A program made the position numbers and the translations under genes. DNA of 51,083 nucleotides, from the NCBI GenBank assembly GCA_021789975.1, contig JAJYIT010000030.1, forward strand, positions 1 through 51,083, written 5' to 3'. Of this stretch, positions 1-7,801 are shown in pieces; positions within the stretch are counted from its first letter, which is position 1; every line of letters starts with the position of its first letter. The notes below the pieces were generated by a model. That model ran no database searches, was not told the origin of the DNA, and saw only the letters and a program-made list of their open reading frames with translations. The DNA comes from Bacteroidota bacterium (GTDB lineage: Bacteria; Bacteroidota; Ignavibacteria; Kryptoniales; JAKASW01).

Positions 1-98
1 GAGACGTCCCCCTTCAACTTCATCATCAGCTCGCCGACTTCCGCTCCCCTTTTCCCATTGACCACCTGCTTCGACGAAACACTCCCGTTTTCAGCCAA
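1..98 (-). CDS. Unknown protein, 5' end only (cut by the window edge)
   Basis: A minus-strand reading frame opens with TTG (98-96) and stays open for 32 codons to the window edge. A very strong purine-rich ribosome site (AGGAGGGAGGAG on the minus strand, about 101-112) lies just upstream, which is the main reason for calling it. The visible N-terminus is polar and basic, starting MAENGSVSSKQVVNG, with no signal peptide or membrane segment. No family can be recognised from so little sequence. It is divergent from the sigma-factor gene, so the gap between them probably holds promoters for both. Confidence 0.4.
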   Translation of the reverse strand, partial: MAENGSVSSKQVVNGKRGAEVGELMMKLKGDV

Positions 99-359
99 CT
101 CCTCCCTCCTATGTCGGATTTCAGGCTGGACCTAACTGCCGACAATGTAAAGATGCAACTGCACAGATGGGTTGTATAAACTTTTGACTTACTGTCTGTC
201 CAGAAATCATACGCTCGTCCTGAGACCTCCTTGGTTCATGCAATTCTGGCTCGTAACGACAGCTTAAGAGCGGCACAGCGATTGTTTAATATTGGGAAGA
301 GCTACTAAGAACCTACAGTAATTTCAACTCCATTTTCGACCGAAAGAAGGAGGTAACCC
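99..359. other. Divergent intergenic region
   Basis: No gene is seen here. It separates the minus-strand partial gene from the sigma-factor gene. Two weak plus-strand promoter candidates are visible: TTGACT (184-189) with a poor -10 at 207-212, and TTAAGA (264-269) spaced 17 bases from TAATAT (287-292). Confidence 0.5.
264..292 (+). promoter_or_regulatory. Possible promoter of the ECF sigma-factor gene
   Basis: TTAAGA (264-269), a 17-base spacer and TAATAT (287-292) lie about 65 bases before the sigma-factor start. The same -35 hexamer at the same spacing occurs before nuoF (8373). The match to the sigma-70 consensus is only moderate. Confidence 0.3.
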
Positions 360-977
360 ATGTTAAGGCCGGTATTGCTCCACACTTCAGTAGGCTCCGG
401 GGAAAATCCGCAGCAGGTGTTTGAAGCGGAGATGCTGCCACACATGATGGCAGTCTACAATTTCGCATTCACTATGACACGCAATATGGATGATGCTAAA
501 GACCTCGTGCAGGATACATACATGAAGGCATACCGGTTCTTCGATAGGTTCACAAGCGGGACGAACGCGAGGGCCTGGCTTTTCAGCATCTTAAAAAATT
601 CATATATCAATCAATACCGGAAGGTATCCAAAGAGCCGGAGAAGATCGATTACGATGACATCAGGGAATTCTACACGAGCGTCAAGAGTTCTACGACCGA
701 CAACAACGACCTTCAGGAGAAGACGATTGATAGAGTCTTTGATGACGAGATTGAAGTAGCGCTGCAGCACCTTCCGGAGGATTTTAAAACGGTAATTATC
801 CTCTGCGATATCGAGGGATTTAATTACGAAGAGATAGCAGACTTCATCCAGATTCCAGTCGGTACCGTCAGATCCAGGCTGCACCGCGCAAGGAAAATGT
901 TGAGGTCCATGTTAAAGGGCTATGCAGAGACCCATGGCTTTAGGAATGTTAGGAAAAGGAATACCACCATCAGGTGA
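360..977 (+). CDS. ECF-type RNA polymerase sigma factor (sigma-70 family)
   Basis: The 205-residue product has the two-domain layout of extracytoplasmic-function sigma factors. Region 2 (about residues 31-85) includes DAKDLVQDTYMKAYRFF and a WLFSILKNSYINQYRK segment for -10 recognition and core binding. Region 4 (about 130-185) includes LPEDFKTVIILCDIEG and the helix-turn-helix GTVRSRLHRARKMLR. There is no region 1.1 or 3. Such factors direct core polymerase to stress or envelope regulons. The start follows a strong site, AAGGAGGTAA, six bases before ATG. No recognisable anti-sigma factor follows, only a tiny Cys-rich ORF, so the signal controlling it is unknown. The linker between the domains is acidic and polar. 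Confidence 0.9.
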   Translation: MLRPVLLHTSVGSGENPQQVFEAEMLPHMMAVYNFAFTMTRNMDDAKDLVQDTYMKAYRFFDRFTSGTNARAWLFSILKNSYINQYRKVSKEPEKIDYDDIREFYTSVKSSTTDNNDLQEKTIDRVFDDEIEVALQHLPEDFKTVIILCDIEGFNYEEIADFIQIPVGTVRSRLHRARKMLRSMLKGYAETHGFRNVRKRNTTIR

Positions 978-980
978 TCG

Positions 981-1091
981 ATGATGCGAATAATTGAGTT
1001 GCCTTTGTCAGTCAATAGCGCATGCCTCACCGATTTTCTCTCGCGGGAGCCCTGCGAATGTTCGTGCGGTTGCATGAGCGGATTTCGATGA
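981..1091 (+). CDS. Possible 36-residue Cys-rich small protein
   Basis: An ATG at 981, three bases after the sigma-factor stop, follows AGGTGA at a workable distance and opens a 36-codon frame ending in TGA at 1089-1091. The product has five Cys, with a CECSCGC cluster near its C-terminus. The position would suit a translationally coupled zinc- or redox-sensing partner of the sigma factor. It is much shorter than known zinc-binding anti-sigma factors, however, and could be chance. Confidence 0.25.
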   Translation: MMRIIELPLSVNSACLTDFLSREPCECSCGCMSGFR

Positions 1092-1175
1092 TGTCGGTTG
1101 GGGCTGTAAGGTTTGTGGGTTCGATAGGCGGAAGTGCGGATCGAGCTGTTTTCTGATTAAAGGGAGAGTGTCGAG

Positions 1176-1991
1176 ATGTCTAATGAGTTTCGTGATCGGC
1201 CGCTTAGTTTTAGTATCCCGCTTTCGCTACTGATCTTCATTTCAGCGATGAGTGGGTTGCTGTTCAAGGAAACTTACGCTGCGGAAAGCGCTCTTGCGGT
1301 ATCACAAGCAGTAGCGCAAGATTGGATCGATCTGATAGTCGTTATACCGCTTCTCTTGATTTCGTCAATCTTCTTGAGACGCAATAACAGGGCTGCATTT
1401 GTAATCTGGTTTGGTGCGATGATTTATGTCGTTTACATTTTTTCGATAGTTACACTAGGACTTCATTTCAACGAAGTCTTTCTTCTGTATTGCATAACAC
1501 TCGGACTATCGTTTTACACTATTGTTACAGTGCTCGCTGAAATCGGTTTGGGCACTATGAAAGACTGGTTCGATCCGAAGAAATCGAACAACGTGATCAT
1601 GACATTTCTTTGGGTTATCGCACTGATCTTTTTTTCGCAGTGGATAAAACAAGCCACAGCTGCTCTTATCCGAGACGACTTTAGGGACCCGGAGTCCTTG
1701 AGGAGCGCCGTGCACGTGCTTGATTTAGCTATATACTTGCCGGGCATGGCAATAGCATCCGCTCTTCTGCGAAATCGCCACCCTCTCGGATATGTTTTTG
1801 CTCCCGCGCTTGTTGTGTTCATTATCCTCAACGGAATCGTCATGGCCGCCACCGTAATAAGCATGGACAGTTTCGATCTTCCCGTCAATCTGTCCTCCAT
1901 CTGGCTCTTCATCGGAATTGCACTGGCCAGTGCTGCGGTTTTGAGCGATTTCCTGACACATTTGACGCCGCCGCTCGAAGCCACAGTTTGA
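1176..1991 (+). CDS. Polytopic membrane protein of unknown function
   Basis: The 271-residue product has about eight hydrophobic helices, near residues 10-30, 50-67, 73-98, 101-125, 139-157, 179-198, 205-228 and 239-263. They are joined by short polar loops; the longest, around 126-138 and 158-178, carry charged residues such as DWFDPKKSN and RDDFRDPESLR. It has no cleavable signal peptide and no motif I recognise. The start follows GGGAGAG. It stands about 200 bases after the sigma factor in the same direction and may be read with it. It could be a small transporter or an envelope sensor, but nothing in the sequence decides this. Confidence 0.75.
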   Translation: MSNEFRDRPLSFSIPLSLLIFISAMSGLLFKETYAAESALAVSQAVAQDWIDLIVVIPLLLISSIFLRRNNRAAFVIWFGAMIYVVYIFSIVTLGLHFNEVFLLYCITLGLSFYTIVTVLAEIGLGTMKDWFDPKKSNNVIMTFLWVIALIFFSQWIKQATAALIRDDFRDPESLRSAVHVLDLAIYLPGMAIASALLRNRHPLGYVFAPALVVFIILNGIVMAATVISMDSFDLPVNLSSIWLFIGIALASAAVLSDFLTHLTPPLEATV

Positions 1992-2406
1992 CGATTAACC
2001 AGGAGTGCCAACGAAAGCGACTTGAGAGATGACACTTGTCTCGATCCAGGAAAAAGGTGAGGCATTTGAATGCACATTGACTAGAGGAGATATCTCAGTC
2101 TCATCCAGATCGGGGTCCTTCATTTGGGCATTTGCAAGGGCGTGCGTCAAACTGACCATACACCTGATTAGAGTCTCTCTCAGTAAGTTAAGGACGGCGA
2201 AACCATCGCCAGTTCCTTGCGAAGAAAGCCGGCCAAAGCACGGCGACTTTACTCGTTAGTGGGAGCCGCTATCACCCGGCGAAGTCTTCCGCTCATGTTT
2301 CGGAAGAGATACTCTTCAGTGTCTGCAACTTTGAATGTTGCGAAGGAATCGTTGCGGCGCGTTGGATCCTGACTTGATTTGAGTTTTGCAACGCGCGCGG
2401 CCAGGC
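1992..2406. other. Intergenic region between convergent genes
   Basis: No convincing gene is seen. The stretch separates the plus-strand membrane protein from the 3' end of the minus-strand permease. Its one clear structure is the GC-rich inverted repeat at 2357-2396. A 76-codon plus-strand frame (2029-2259) exists but has no family features. Confidence 0.5.
2357..2396 (-). terminator. Possible factor-type terminator hairpin after the permease gene
   Basis: GCGCGTTG (2357-2364) and CAACGCGC (2389-2396) form a perfect 8-bp stem with a 24-base loop. It begins 10 bases past the permease stop codon. There is no U tract, so if it ends transcription it does so weakly or with Rho. It may instead protect the mRNA 3' end. 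Confidence 0.35.
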
Positions 2407-3816
2407 TCAGCCGCCCGACGTTTCCTGATTTCCGGAAATCAATGGATTCTGTTGACCCTTCTTTTTCCAATACACATATGCTGGTACACCTACCAAGACA
2501 AGCCCTAGGCCGAATAAGGAATCCCTCGGGTCTGTAACAACTGTATTATACACAAACCAAATCGCGATGATCACGAAGGCAAGGGGAACTATCGGGTAAC
2601 CTATCGCCTTGTACGGCCGCGGTGCATTGGGGCGTTTCTTCCTCAGTACGAATATCCCGAAAGCACCGATAGCATAAAAGAGCCATGACGCGAAAATCAC
2701 GTATGTGAAAAGTTGGTCGTAAGTCCCTGTTAGTGTCAACACCGAAGCCCACACCCCTTGAACCAAAAGTGAAACGTGTGGAGTTCGATATTTTGGATGA
2801 ACATCAGAAATATGTTTGAAGAATAAACGGTCCTTAGCCATTGCAAAGTAGACCCGCGCCGTCGTCATCGTGGTAGCGTTGACAGTTCCGAAGGTAGATA
2901 TCATTACTGCGATTGCGATCAATGCACCACCATTCTGCCCGAAGAACTTTGAAATCGCATCCGAAGCTACAAGATGAGAATGAGCGATCCCGGAAACGGG
3001 GAGTACATACATGTATGCCAAGTTCGCTGCGAGATAAATGAAGATAACAGATGTCGTGCCCACGATAAGCGCTATAGGTATATTGCGTCGTGCGTCTTTC
3101 ACTTCGCCCGCAAGATAGGTGACGCTATTCCAGCCGTCGTAGGCCCAAAGGACAGAAACGAGGGCGATGCCGAAAGCGCTGAGAAGGGAAGCTCCGTGCA
3201 ACGATGCACTTGAAAAAAATGGTGTAAATGTCTGGCCGCTGTGATTGCCAAAGATGAAACATGAGAAGACTATCCCGGCGATTGCCAGTATTTTTAGTGA
3301 TGTGAAAAGTCGTTGTACAAATCCGCCGAATTGGACACCGAAGTAGTTTACAGTCATCACGAACAAGATCGCGCCGATGGCCACGAGCTTTGTGCCCACC
3401 TCAGGCATCGTCAACAGACCAAAATTGATCTGGAGTCTGCTCAAACCGGGGAAGAAGAAGCCCAGGTACTTTGCAAAAGCGACTGCGATCGCTGCTATGG
3501 ATCCCGTCTGGTAGACAATGAAAGTGGTCCATCCATAAAGAAATGCGATGAAATCGTTATAGATTTCTCTGAAGTATACGTACTGTCCTCCGGCGGCAGG
3601 TATCATCCCGGCGATTTCGGCATTCGTAAGTGCTCCGGCAAGCGATAGGAGACCTCCGAAAATCCATACCGCAATAATCCAACCAGCATCTCCGAGGGTG
3701 AATGCGATCTTCTGTGGAACCAGGAATATGCCCGAACCAATTATTGATCCAATGACAACCGCGATCGCTGTCGTCAGACCGAGTCGGGTGGCTAGACCAG
3801 TATGCTCTATTTCGAT
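2407..3816 (-). CDS. APC-superfamily amino acid permease, apparently with an ATC start codon
   Basis: The product resembles LAT/AAT-type amino acid permeases, which exchange or import amino acids across the inner membrane. The first helix holds GSIIGSGIFLVPQ, the unwound substrate-binding segment typical of the family. MIPAAGGQYVYFREIY begins the conserved segment at helix 3, and about a dozen helices follow, including VLWAYDGWNSVTYLAGEV. The first ATG in frame (3606-3604) falls after about 70 conserved residues, so it cannot be the true start. No ATG, GTG or TTG exists further up to the in-frame stop. ATC at 3816-3814 follows GGAGG by four bases and gives 469 residues, a normal family length. 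The gene starts 11 bases after the enoyl-CoA hydratase-like gene, so the two are probably one transcript. A base error at the start codon is the main alternative. Confidence 0.85.
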   Translation of the reverse strand: MEIEHTGLATRLGLTTAIAVVIGSIIGSGIFLVPQKIAFTLGDAGWIIAVWIFGGLLSLAGALTNAEIAGMIPAAGGQYVYFREIYNDFIAFLYGWTTFIVYQTGSIAAIAVAFAKYLGFFFPGLSRLQINFGLLTMPEVGTKLVAIGAILFVMTVNYFGVQFGGFVQRLFTSLKILAIAGIVFSCFIFGNHSGQTFTPFFSSASLHGASLLSAFGIALVSVLWAYDGWNSVTYLAGEVKDARRNIPIALIVGTTSVIFIYLAANLAYMYVLPVSGIAHSHLVASDAISKFFGQNGGALIAIAVMISTFGTVNATTMTTARVYFAMAKDRLFFKHISDVHPKYRTPHVSLLVQGVWASVLTLTGTYDQLFTYVIFASWLFYAIGAFGIFVLRKKRPNAPRPYKAIGYPIVPLAFVIIAIWFVYNTVVTDPRDSLFGLGLVLVGVPAYVYWKKKGQQNPLISGNQETSGG

Positions 3817-3827
3817 GGTGCCTCCAA

Positions 3828-4799
3828 CTAAGATCCCTCTTTCATGCTAGACCCGCAGTACACGCAGAACTTGAAATCGGGAGAAACCTTCTTCCCGCAA
3901 TTGAAACAGATTTTCAGATTAGAGGATTTTTGTTCTCTCAGCATATCGTAGTTAACCGGGCGACGCTCGTTGAACGCCTTGATCCCTTCTTGAATCTCAA
4001 GAGTAGGCATATGCACTGCCAGCCAGTCGCGCAGATGGCCGACAGTCAGCGACCAGGAGAAATTCTTCCAGAAATTGAGTTGTTCCCGCGTATATCTTGT
4101 GCATTCCGGTAACTTGTTGTAAAGCTCTTCACAGACACGGTCCAACTCCGCACCCAGTTTCTTTCTAGGGACGACAAAATTGATAAGCCCCCAGTCGCGG
4201 GCTTCGGTTGCGGTGAGTGTCCTCCCGAGGAGGAGCATCTCGCGTGCCCTTCTTTCTCCGACGACGATCGGCAGCCATTGTGTAGCGCCTGCTGCCGGTA
4301 CGCTCCCTCGTGACGTTCCGACATGTCTAAGCGAGATGTCGTCGGCCGATATTGCAAGATCACAAGAGAGACTAAGCTCAATGCCTCCGCCAACCACCAT
4401 CCCGTTTAGCAGTGCAACGGTCGGCTTCCCGATATTGCGTAACCGGTCATGCATCTCGATGAATATGGACATCCATTTATAAAGATCATTCGGATGCTCG
4501 AGCAGCTCATCGTTCCATTCTTTGAGGTCGGCACCAGTACAAAAAGCTCTCTCACCAGTTCCCGTTACTACCAGAACCGCAATTGAATCATCAAAGGACG
4601 CATCCTGAAATGCGGTCGCCATTTCACGCATCGTGTCGAAGTTCAGCGCGTTCATAACATCGGGGCGATCCATGGTGACAGTAGCCCGATATCCGGTCTT
4701 GTCGTACAAGATGTTCTTAAATCCGAAACTGTCCGGCGATCTTCCTTTCAACTCATTCATTCGAGTTTTCCGATGACGATGAATTGTTTCATCCTGCAC
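3828..4799 (-). CDS. Enoyl-CoA hydratase/isomerase-family protein with C-terminal zinc ribbon
   Basis: The 323-residue product has a crotonase domain at about residues 25-285. It shows the oxyanion-hole segments AFCTGADLKEW (near 86) and MVVGGGIELSLSCDLA (near 134), with the first family Glu at about 141. The second catalytic Glu of true enoyl-CoA hydratases is missing: the aligned segment reads GTSRGSVPAAGATQ, with Gly at that place. This resembles MenB-like and other non-hydratase members. After a short linker, residues 298-315 form a CxxC...CxxC zinc ribbon (C298, C301, C312, C315), an unusual tail for this family. A GTG start at 4799 is used here; ATG at 4760 is possible and neither has a strong ribosome site. 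Its substrate is unknown, and it precedes an amino acid permease in the same unit. Confidence 0.85.
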   Translation of the reverse strand: MQDETIHRHRKTRMNELKGRSPDSFGFKNILYDKTGYRATVTMDRPDVMNALNFDTMREMATAFQDASFDDSIAVLVVTGTGERAFCTGADLKEWNDELLEHPNDLYKWMSIFIEMHDRLRNIGKPTVALLNGMVVGGGIELSLSCDLAISADDISLRHVGTSRGSVPAAGATQWLPIVVGERRAREMLLLGRTLTATEARDWGLINFVVPRKKLGAELDRVCEELYNKLPECTRYTREQLNFWKNFSWSLTVGHLRDWLAVHMPTLEIQEGIKAFNERRPVNYDMLREQKSSNLKICFNCGKKVSPDFKFCVYCGSSMKEGS

Positions 4800-4892
4800 A
4801 TCTTCATCACTCTACGGTTGCGACCTCAACGGTGGTATCCGCGTAATTTTCTGATCTGCTTCTGGCTTCAATACGATTCGGCTCGATATCTA

Positions 4893-4922
4893 ATTATGAG
4901 AATATAGTTGCCGAAATGTCAA
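4893..4922 (-). promoter_or_regulatory. Promoter of the enoyl-CoA hydratase-like/permease unit
   Basis: On the minus strand a perfect TTGACA (4922-4917), an 18-base spacer and CATAAT (4898-4893) make a good sigma-70-type promoter. It would give a leader of about 85 bases to the GTG at 4799. It faces away from the nuoA promoter. Confidence 0.55.
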
Positions 4923-4955
4923 AACTCAAAGACGAATCTGTCACCGTTCCGTCCT

Positions 4956-4984
4956 TTGATTTTTAGCAATCCATTGTTTAGATT
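4956..4984 (+). promoter_or_regulatory. Promoter of the nuo operon
   Basis: TTGATT (4956-4961), a 17-base spacer and TAGATT (4979-4984) lie just before nuoA. The -10 fits the TAnATT pattern of the promoters at 16173, 28850 and 49732. The predicted leader is only about 12 bases, so ribosome binding would rest on GAG and few other bases. Confidence 0.55.
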
Positions 4985-5002
4985 TTTGAAAACGAGATTC
5001 AA

Positions 5003-5359
5003 ATGCTGATAGATTACGTGCCGATTTTCCTTTTACTTTTGGTTGCTGCTGCACTCGGTGTCGTGATGACAAATATCAATCGCATCATGGGGCCGAAGAA
5101 ACCAAACCGCGAGAAGCTTTCGACCTACGAAAGCGGAATGGAGCCGATAAAGACGGCGCGCGAGCGATTCACGGTACGATTTTATATGGTAGCAATCTTG
5201 TTCATACTCTTCGATGTGGAAGTGGTGTTTCTCTACCCGTGGGCGGTGAACTTTTTGTCCCTCGGGTGGTTCGGTTTTATAGAGATGCTGATATTTATAG
5301 TTGTACTTTTGGTAGGATACTACTATGTGATTCGGAAAGGAGCGCTCAGATGGCAATGA
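5003..5359 (+). CDS. nuoA: NADH-quinone oxidoreductase subunit A
   Basis: This 118-residue inner-membrane subunit of complex I lies in the membrane arm beside the quinone channel. Three helices are visible, near residues 5-25, 62-82 and 88-110. The family loop [16 protein letters not shown] (about 33-48) carries the conserved YESG motif, and [14 protein letters not shown] (about 67-82) holds the buried acidic residues of helix 2. Length is normal. It is the first gene of the nuo cluster and its stop overlaps the start region of nuoB, which suggests coupled translation. Confidence 0.96.
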   Translation: MLIDYVPIFLLLLVAAALGVVMTNINRIMGPKKPNREKLSTYESGMEPIKTARERFTVRFYMVAILFILFDVEVVFLYPWAVNFLSLGWFGFIEMLIFIVVLLVGYYYVIRKGALRWQ

Positions 5360-5889
5360 ACAGAACGAACGATGAGGAAGGATTCGTTACGACGAGATTC
5401 GATGCTTTGTTCAATTGGTCGCTTAAGAATTCGCTGTGGCCGATGCCGCTTGGTATCTCCTGCTGCGCGATTGAGATGATGGCGTTTGCGGGCCCGCGGT
5501 TCGATGTCAGTCGATTTGGCGCCGAAGTTTTCAGGTTCTCGCCCCGACAGAGCGATCTTTTAATAGTTGCCGGGACAGTAACATTCAAAATGGCGAAAGT
5601 CGTCCGAAAGATATATGATCAAATGCCCGATCCTAAATGGGTAATCTCCATGGGAGTCTGTGCTTCGAGCGGGGGAATGTACAGGTCATATTCTGTCGTC
5701 CAAGGGATAGATCAATTTGTGCCTGTAGACGTTTACGTAGCGGGTTGTCCGCCCCGTCCGGATTCTTTGCTCAAAGCTCTGATGGAGATCCAGAAGAAGA
5801 TTCAGGCGGGGGAAGGAAAATCTTCCGATCGGAAAATTGAGAAAGCCTTGTCTCAGGAAATCGTAGTGCCTGCCGGAGTGGAACAATAA
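5350..5889 (+). CDS. nuoB: NADH-quinone oxidoreductase subunit B (cluster N2)
   Basis: This subunit carries the terminal [4Fe-4S] cluster N2 that passes electrons to quinone. The four expected ligands are present at about C38 and C39 ([10 protein letters not shown]), C104 (GVCASSGG) and C133 (AGCPPRPD). The product has 179 residues, within the family range, with a Lys/Glu-rich C-terminal tail. ATG at 5350 sits eight bases after AAGGAG and overlaps the nuoA stop. ATG at 5356 is an alternative that forms an ATGA overlap. A longer frame open to 5239 is only nuoA read in another frame. Confidence 0.96.
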   Translation: MAMNRTNDEEGFVTTRFDALFNWSLKNSLWPMPLGISCCAIEMMAFAGPRFDVSRFGAEVFRFSPRQSDLLIVAGTVTFKMAKVVRKIYDQMPDPKWVISMGVCASSGGMYRSYSVVQGIDQFVPVDVYVAGCPPRPDSLLKALMEIQKKIQAGEGKSSDRKIEKALSQEIVVPAGVEQ

Positions 5890-5893
5890 TAAA

Positions 5894-6445
5894 ATGAAAG
5901 AAAAGATCGAACAGAAACTGCGCGCCGCCTTCGGTGAAGCGGTAATGTCAATAGACGAATTTAAAGGCCAGGTCAACGTTGATGTCAAGCGTGACCGAAT
6001 AGTTGACGTTTGTCGGCTTCTGAAAGAAGATCCTGATTTGGGATTCAATTACCTGTCGGATGTTTGTGGCGCCGATATGCTGAACTTTGACGACATCTCT
6101 GCCCGCAAGGCGTATCTTGCTATTGAACATGAATCACGCCCGGAGCAAGTCCCGACTGATGAGAGATTCCTTGTGGTCTATCAGCTTACTTCGTTAAAGA
6201 ACAAGGAGAGAGTAAGGTTAAAGGTTAGAGTCGATGGAGATAATCCGGTGTGCCCAAGTGTGACTTCCGTTTACCCAGCGGCTAACTGGCCTGAACGAGA
6301 AGCGTTCGACATGCTGGGAATCGTATTTGAAGGACACCCGGACATGAGAAGAATGTACATGCCGGAAGAGTACGAATACTACCCGCTTCGGAAAGATTTC
6401 CCGCTGATGGGCGTGCCGGGTTCAATTCCCCTTCCTAGAAAATAA
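5894..6445 (+). CDS. nuoC: NADH-quinone oxidoreductase subunit C
   Basis: This 183-residue hydrophilic subunit belongs to the connecting module of complex I and packs against NuoD. The signature region is clear: WPEREAFDMLGIVFEGHPD, then MRRMYMPEEYEYYPLRKDFPL at the C-terminal end. It is a separate gene, not fused to nuoD as in E. coli. It starts four bases after the nuoB stop and nuoD follows after 14 bases, so all three are likely co-translated. Confidence 0.95.
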   Translation: MKEKIEQKLRAAFGEAVMSIDEFKGQVNVDVKRDRIVDVCRLLKEDPDLGFNYLSDVCGADMLNFDDISARKAYLAIEHESRPEQVPTDERFLVVYQLTSLKNKERVRLKVRVDGDNPVCPSVTSVYPAANWPEREAFDMLGIVFEGHPDMRRMYMPEEYEYYPLRKDFPLMGVPGSIPLPRK

Positions 6446-6459
6446 AGGTTACCGCATAC

Positions 6460-7707
6460 ATGCCGGAAGATAATCAGAACATCACTCAGATTCTAAAAGT
6501 ACTGGAAGACAGGGATACGAATGTAACTGTTGAAGATCCATTAGAGAACTACATGGTTCTCAACATGGGACCTCAACATCCTGCTACTCATGGTGTGCTC
6601 CGATTGCTCGTTAAGCTTGATGGAGAAACTGTAGTGGATTGCATTCCTGAGCTCGGATACCTGCATCGGGGTTACGAGAAAATTGCAGAGGCGAGCACAT
6701 ACATGGAATTCATTCCCCACACAGATCGCCTCGATTATATTTCACCGATTGCCAACAACGTGGCGTACGCTCTTGCAGTGGAGAAAATTGCCGGGGTCGA
6801 AGCGCCGTTGCGAGCGCAGTACATAAGAGTTATCGGGGCCGAGCTTGCGCGTATCTCATCTCACCTCATGGCCATTGGTGCGATGGCGATGGACGTTGGG
6901 GCTATGACGGTTTTTCTTTGGGCTTTTCGTGAGCGCGAAAAACTATATGATGTTTTCGACTTGCTGACGGGAGTTCGATTCACCACAAGCTACACTAGGA
7001 TCGGCGGCGTAGCACAGGATTTAACCGACGAGACCATCGAGGCGATAAAGAAATTTCTCGATGAATTTCCCGCGAACCTCAATGACATAAGCCGTATGCT
7101 CAACCGAAACAGGATTTTCCTGGATAGAACGGTGGGTGTCGGGGCAATAGATTCGCAGAGTGCTATAGATATCGGCTTCACCGGTCCTAATCTGAGAGCT
7201 TGCGGGGTGGAGTACGATCTCAGGGCGTTCTCTCCGTACCTTGTTTACGATCAATTGTCGTTCGACGTCATAACTGAGAAGAACGGCGACTGCTTTGACC
7301 GCTACATGGTTAGAATGAAAGAGATGCTCGAAAGTGTGAAGATTACAAGACAAGCGCTGGAGAAAATTCCGACCGGTCCGACGAAGGCAGATTTGCCGAA
7401 GAAAGTTCTTCCGCAAAAAGAGCGCGTCTATACCAGGATGGAGGAACTCATCCACGATTTCGTGATTGTCAATGACGGAGTCCACCCGGATCCGGGAGAT
7501 GTATATGTCGCTACTGAGGGTTCAAAGGGAGAGCTTGGCTTCTACATCATAAGTGACGGGAGTGGACATCCGTGGCGGCTGAAAATCAGGTCTCCTTCTT
7601 TCTGCAGCCTGCAAGCTCTCCCAATGCTTTTGAAAGGCCAGATGATTTCCGATGTCGTTGCAATCATCGGTAGCATTGATCCGATAATGGGTGAGGCGGA
7701 CAAGTGA
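6460..7707 (+). CDS. nuoD: NADH-quinone oxidoreductase subunit D
   Basis: The 415-residue product is the 49-kDa-type subunit that forms the quinone-binding cavity with NuoB. It shows NMGPQHPATHGVLRL (about residues 31-45) with the quinone-site His, then ELGYLHRGYEKIAE, and ends with the family GSIDPIMGEADK. About 25 extra residues precede the conserved start, a common variation. The ribosome site is weak. The gene follows nuoC directly. Confidence 0.96.
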   Translation: MPEDNQNITQILKVLEDRDTNVTVEDPLENYMVLNMGPQHPATHGVLRLLVKLDGETVVDCIPELGYLHRGYEKIAEASTYMEFIPHTDRLDYISPIANNVAYALAVEKIAGVEAPLRAQYIRVIGAELARISSHLMAIGAMAMDVGAMTVFLWAFREREKLYDVFDLLTGVRFTTSYTRIGGVAQDLTDETIEAIKKFLDEFPANLNDISRMLNRNRIFLDRTVGVGAIDSQSAIDIGFTGPNLRACGVEYDLRAFSPYLVYDQLSFDVITEKNGDCFDRYMVRMKEMLESVKITRQALEKIPTGPTKADLPKKVLPQKERVYTRMEELIHDFVIVNDGVHPDPGDVYVATEGSKGELGFYIISDGSGHPWRLKIRSPSFCSLQALPMLLKGQMISDVVAIIGSIDPIMGEADK

Positions 7708-7708
7708 T

Positions 7709-7801
7709 ATGTGGACTCTTGGACCTAAAGATTATTGGATGGTGTCAACATCGGAATCCAAAATTGAGAATCTGAAAACTAGAGTGGAAATTGTTTACTG
7801 A
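7709..7801 (+). CDS. Possible 30-residue ORF between nuoD and nuoE
   Basis: An ATG one base after the nuoD stop opens a 30-codon frame (starting MWTLGPKDYWMV) that ends at 7801, overlapping the nuoE TTG by 11 bases in another frame. The layout would allow coupled translation into nuoE, which lacks a strong ribosome site of its own. The peptide matches no family I know and may be no more than a leader or chance. Confidence 0.2.
   Translation: MWTLGPKDYWMVSTSESKIENLKTRVEIVY

Noticed and set aside
2029-2259. Seventy-six-codon plus-strand frame between the membrane protein and the permease
   Set aside because: It has a weak ribosome site, no domain or membrane pattern, and mixed composition typical of chance frames in a gap.
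2427-2440. Perfect palindrome GATTTCCGGAAATC near the permease stop
   Set aside because: It lies inside the coding sequence, has no loop for a hairpin and could be chance.
3804-3846. Programmed -1 frameshift fusing the hydratase-like protein to the permease
   Set aside because: The frames overlap in the right sense, but no slippery heptamer or downstream structure is seen, and an ATC with GGAGG explains the permease start.
5239-5349. Longer N-terminus for NuoB
   Set aside because: These codons are nuoA read in another frame; the ATG at 5350 has a proper ribosome site.
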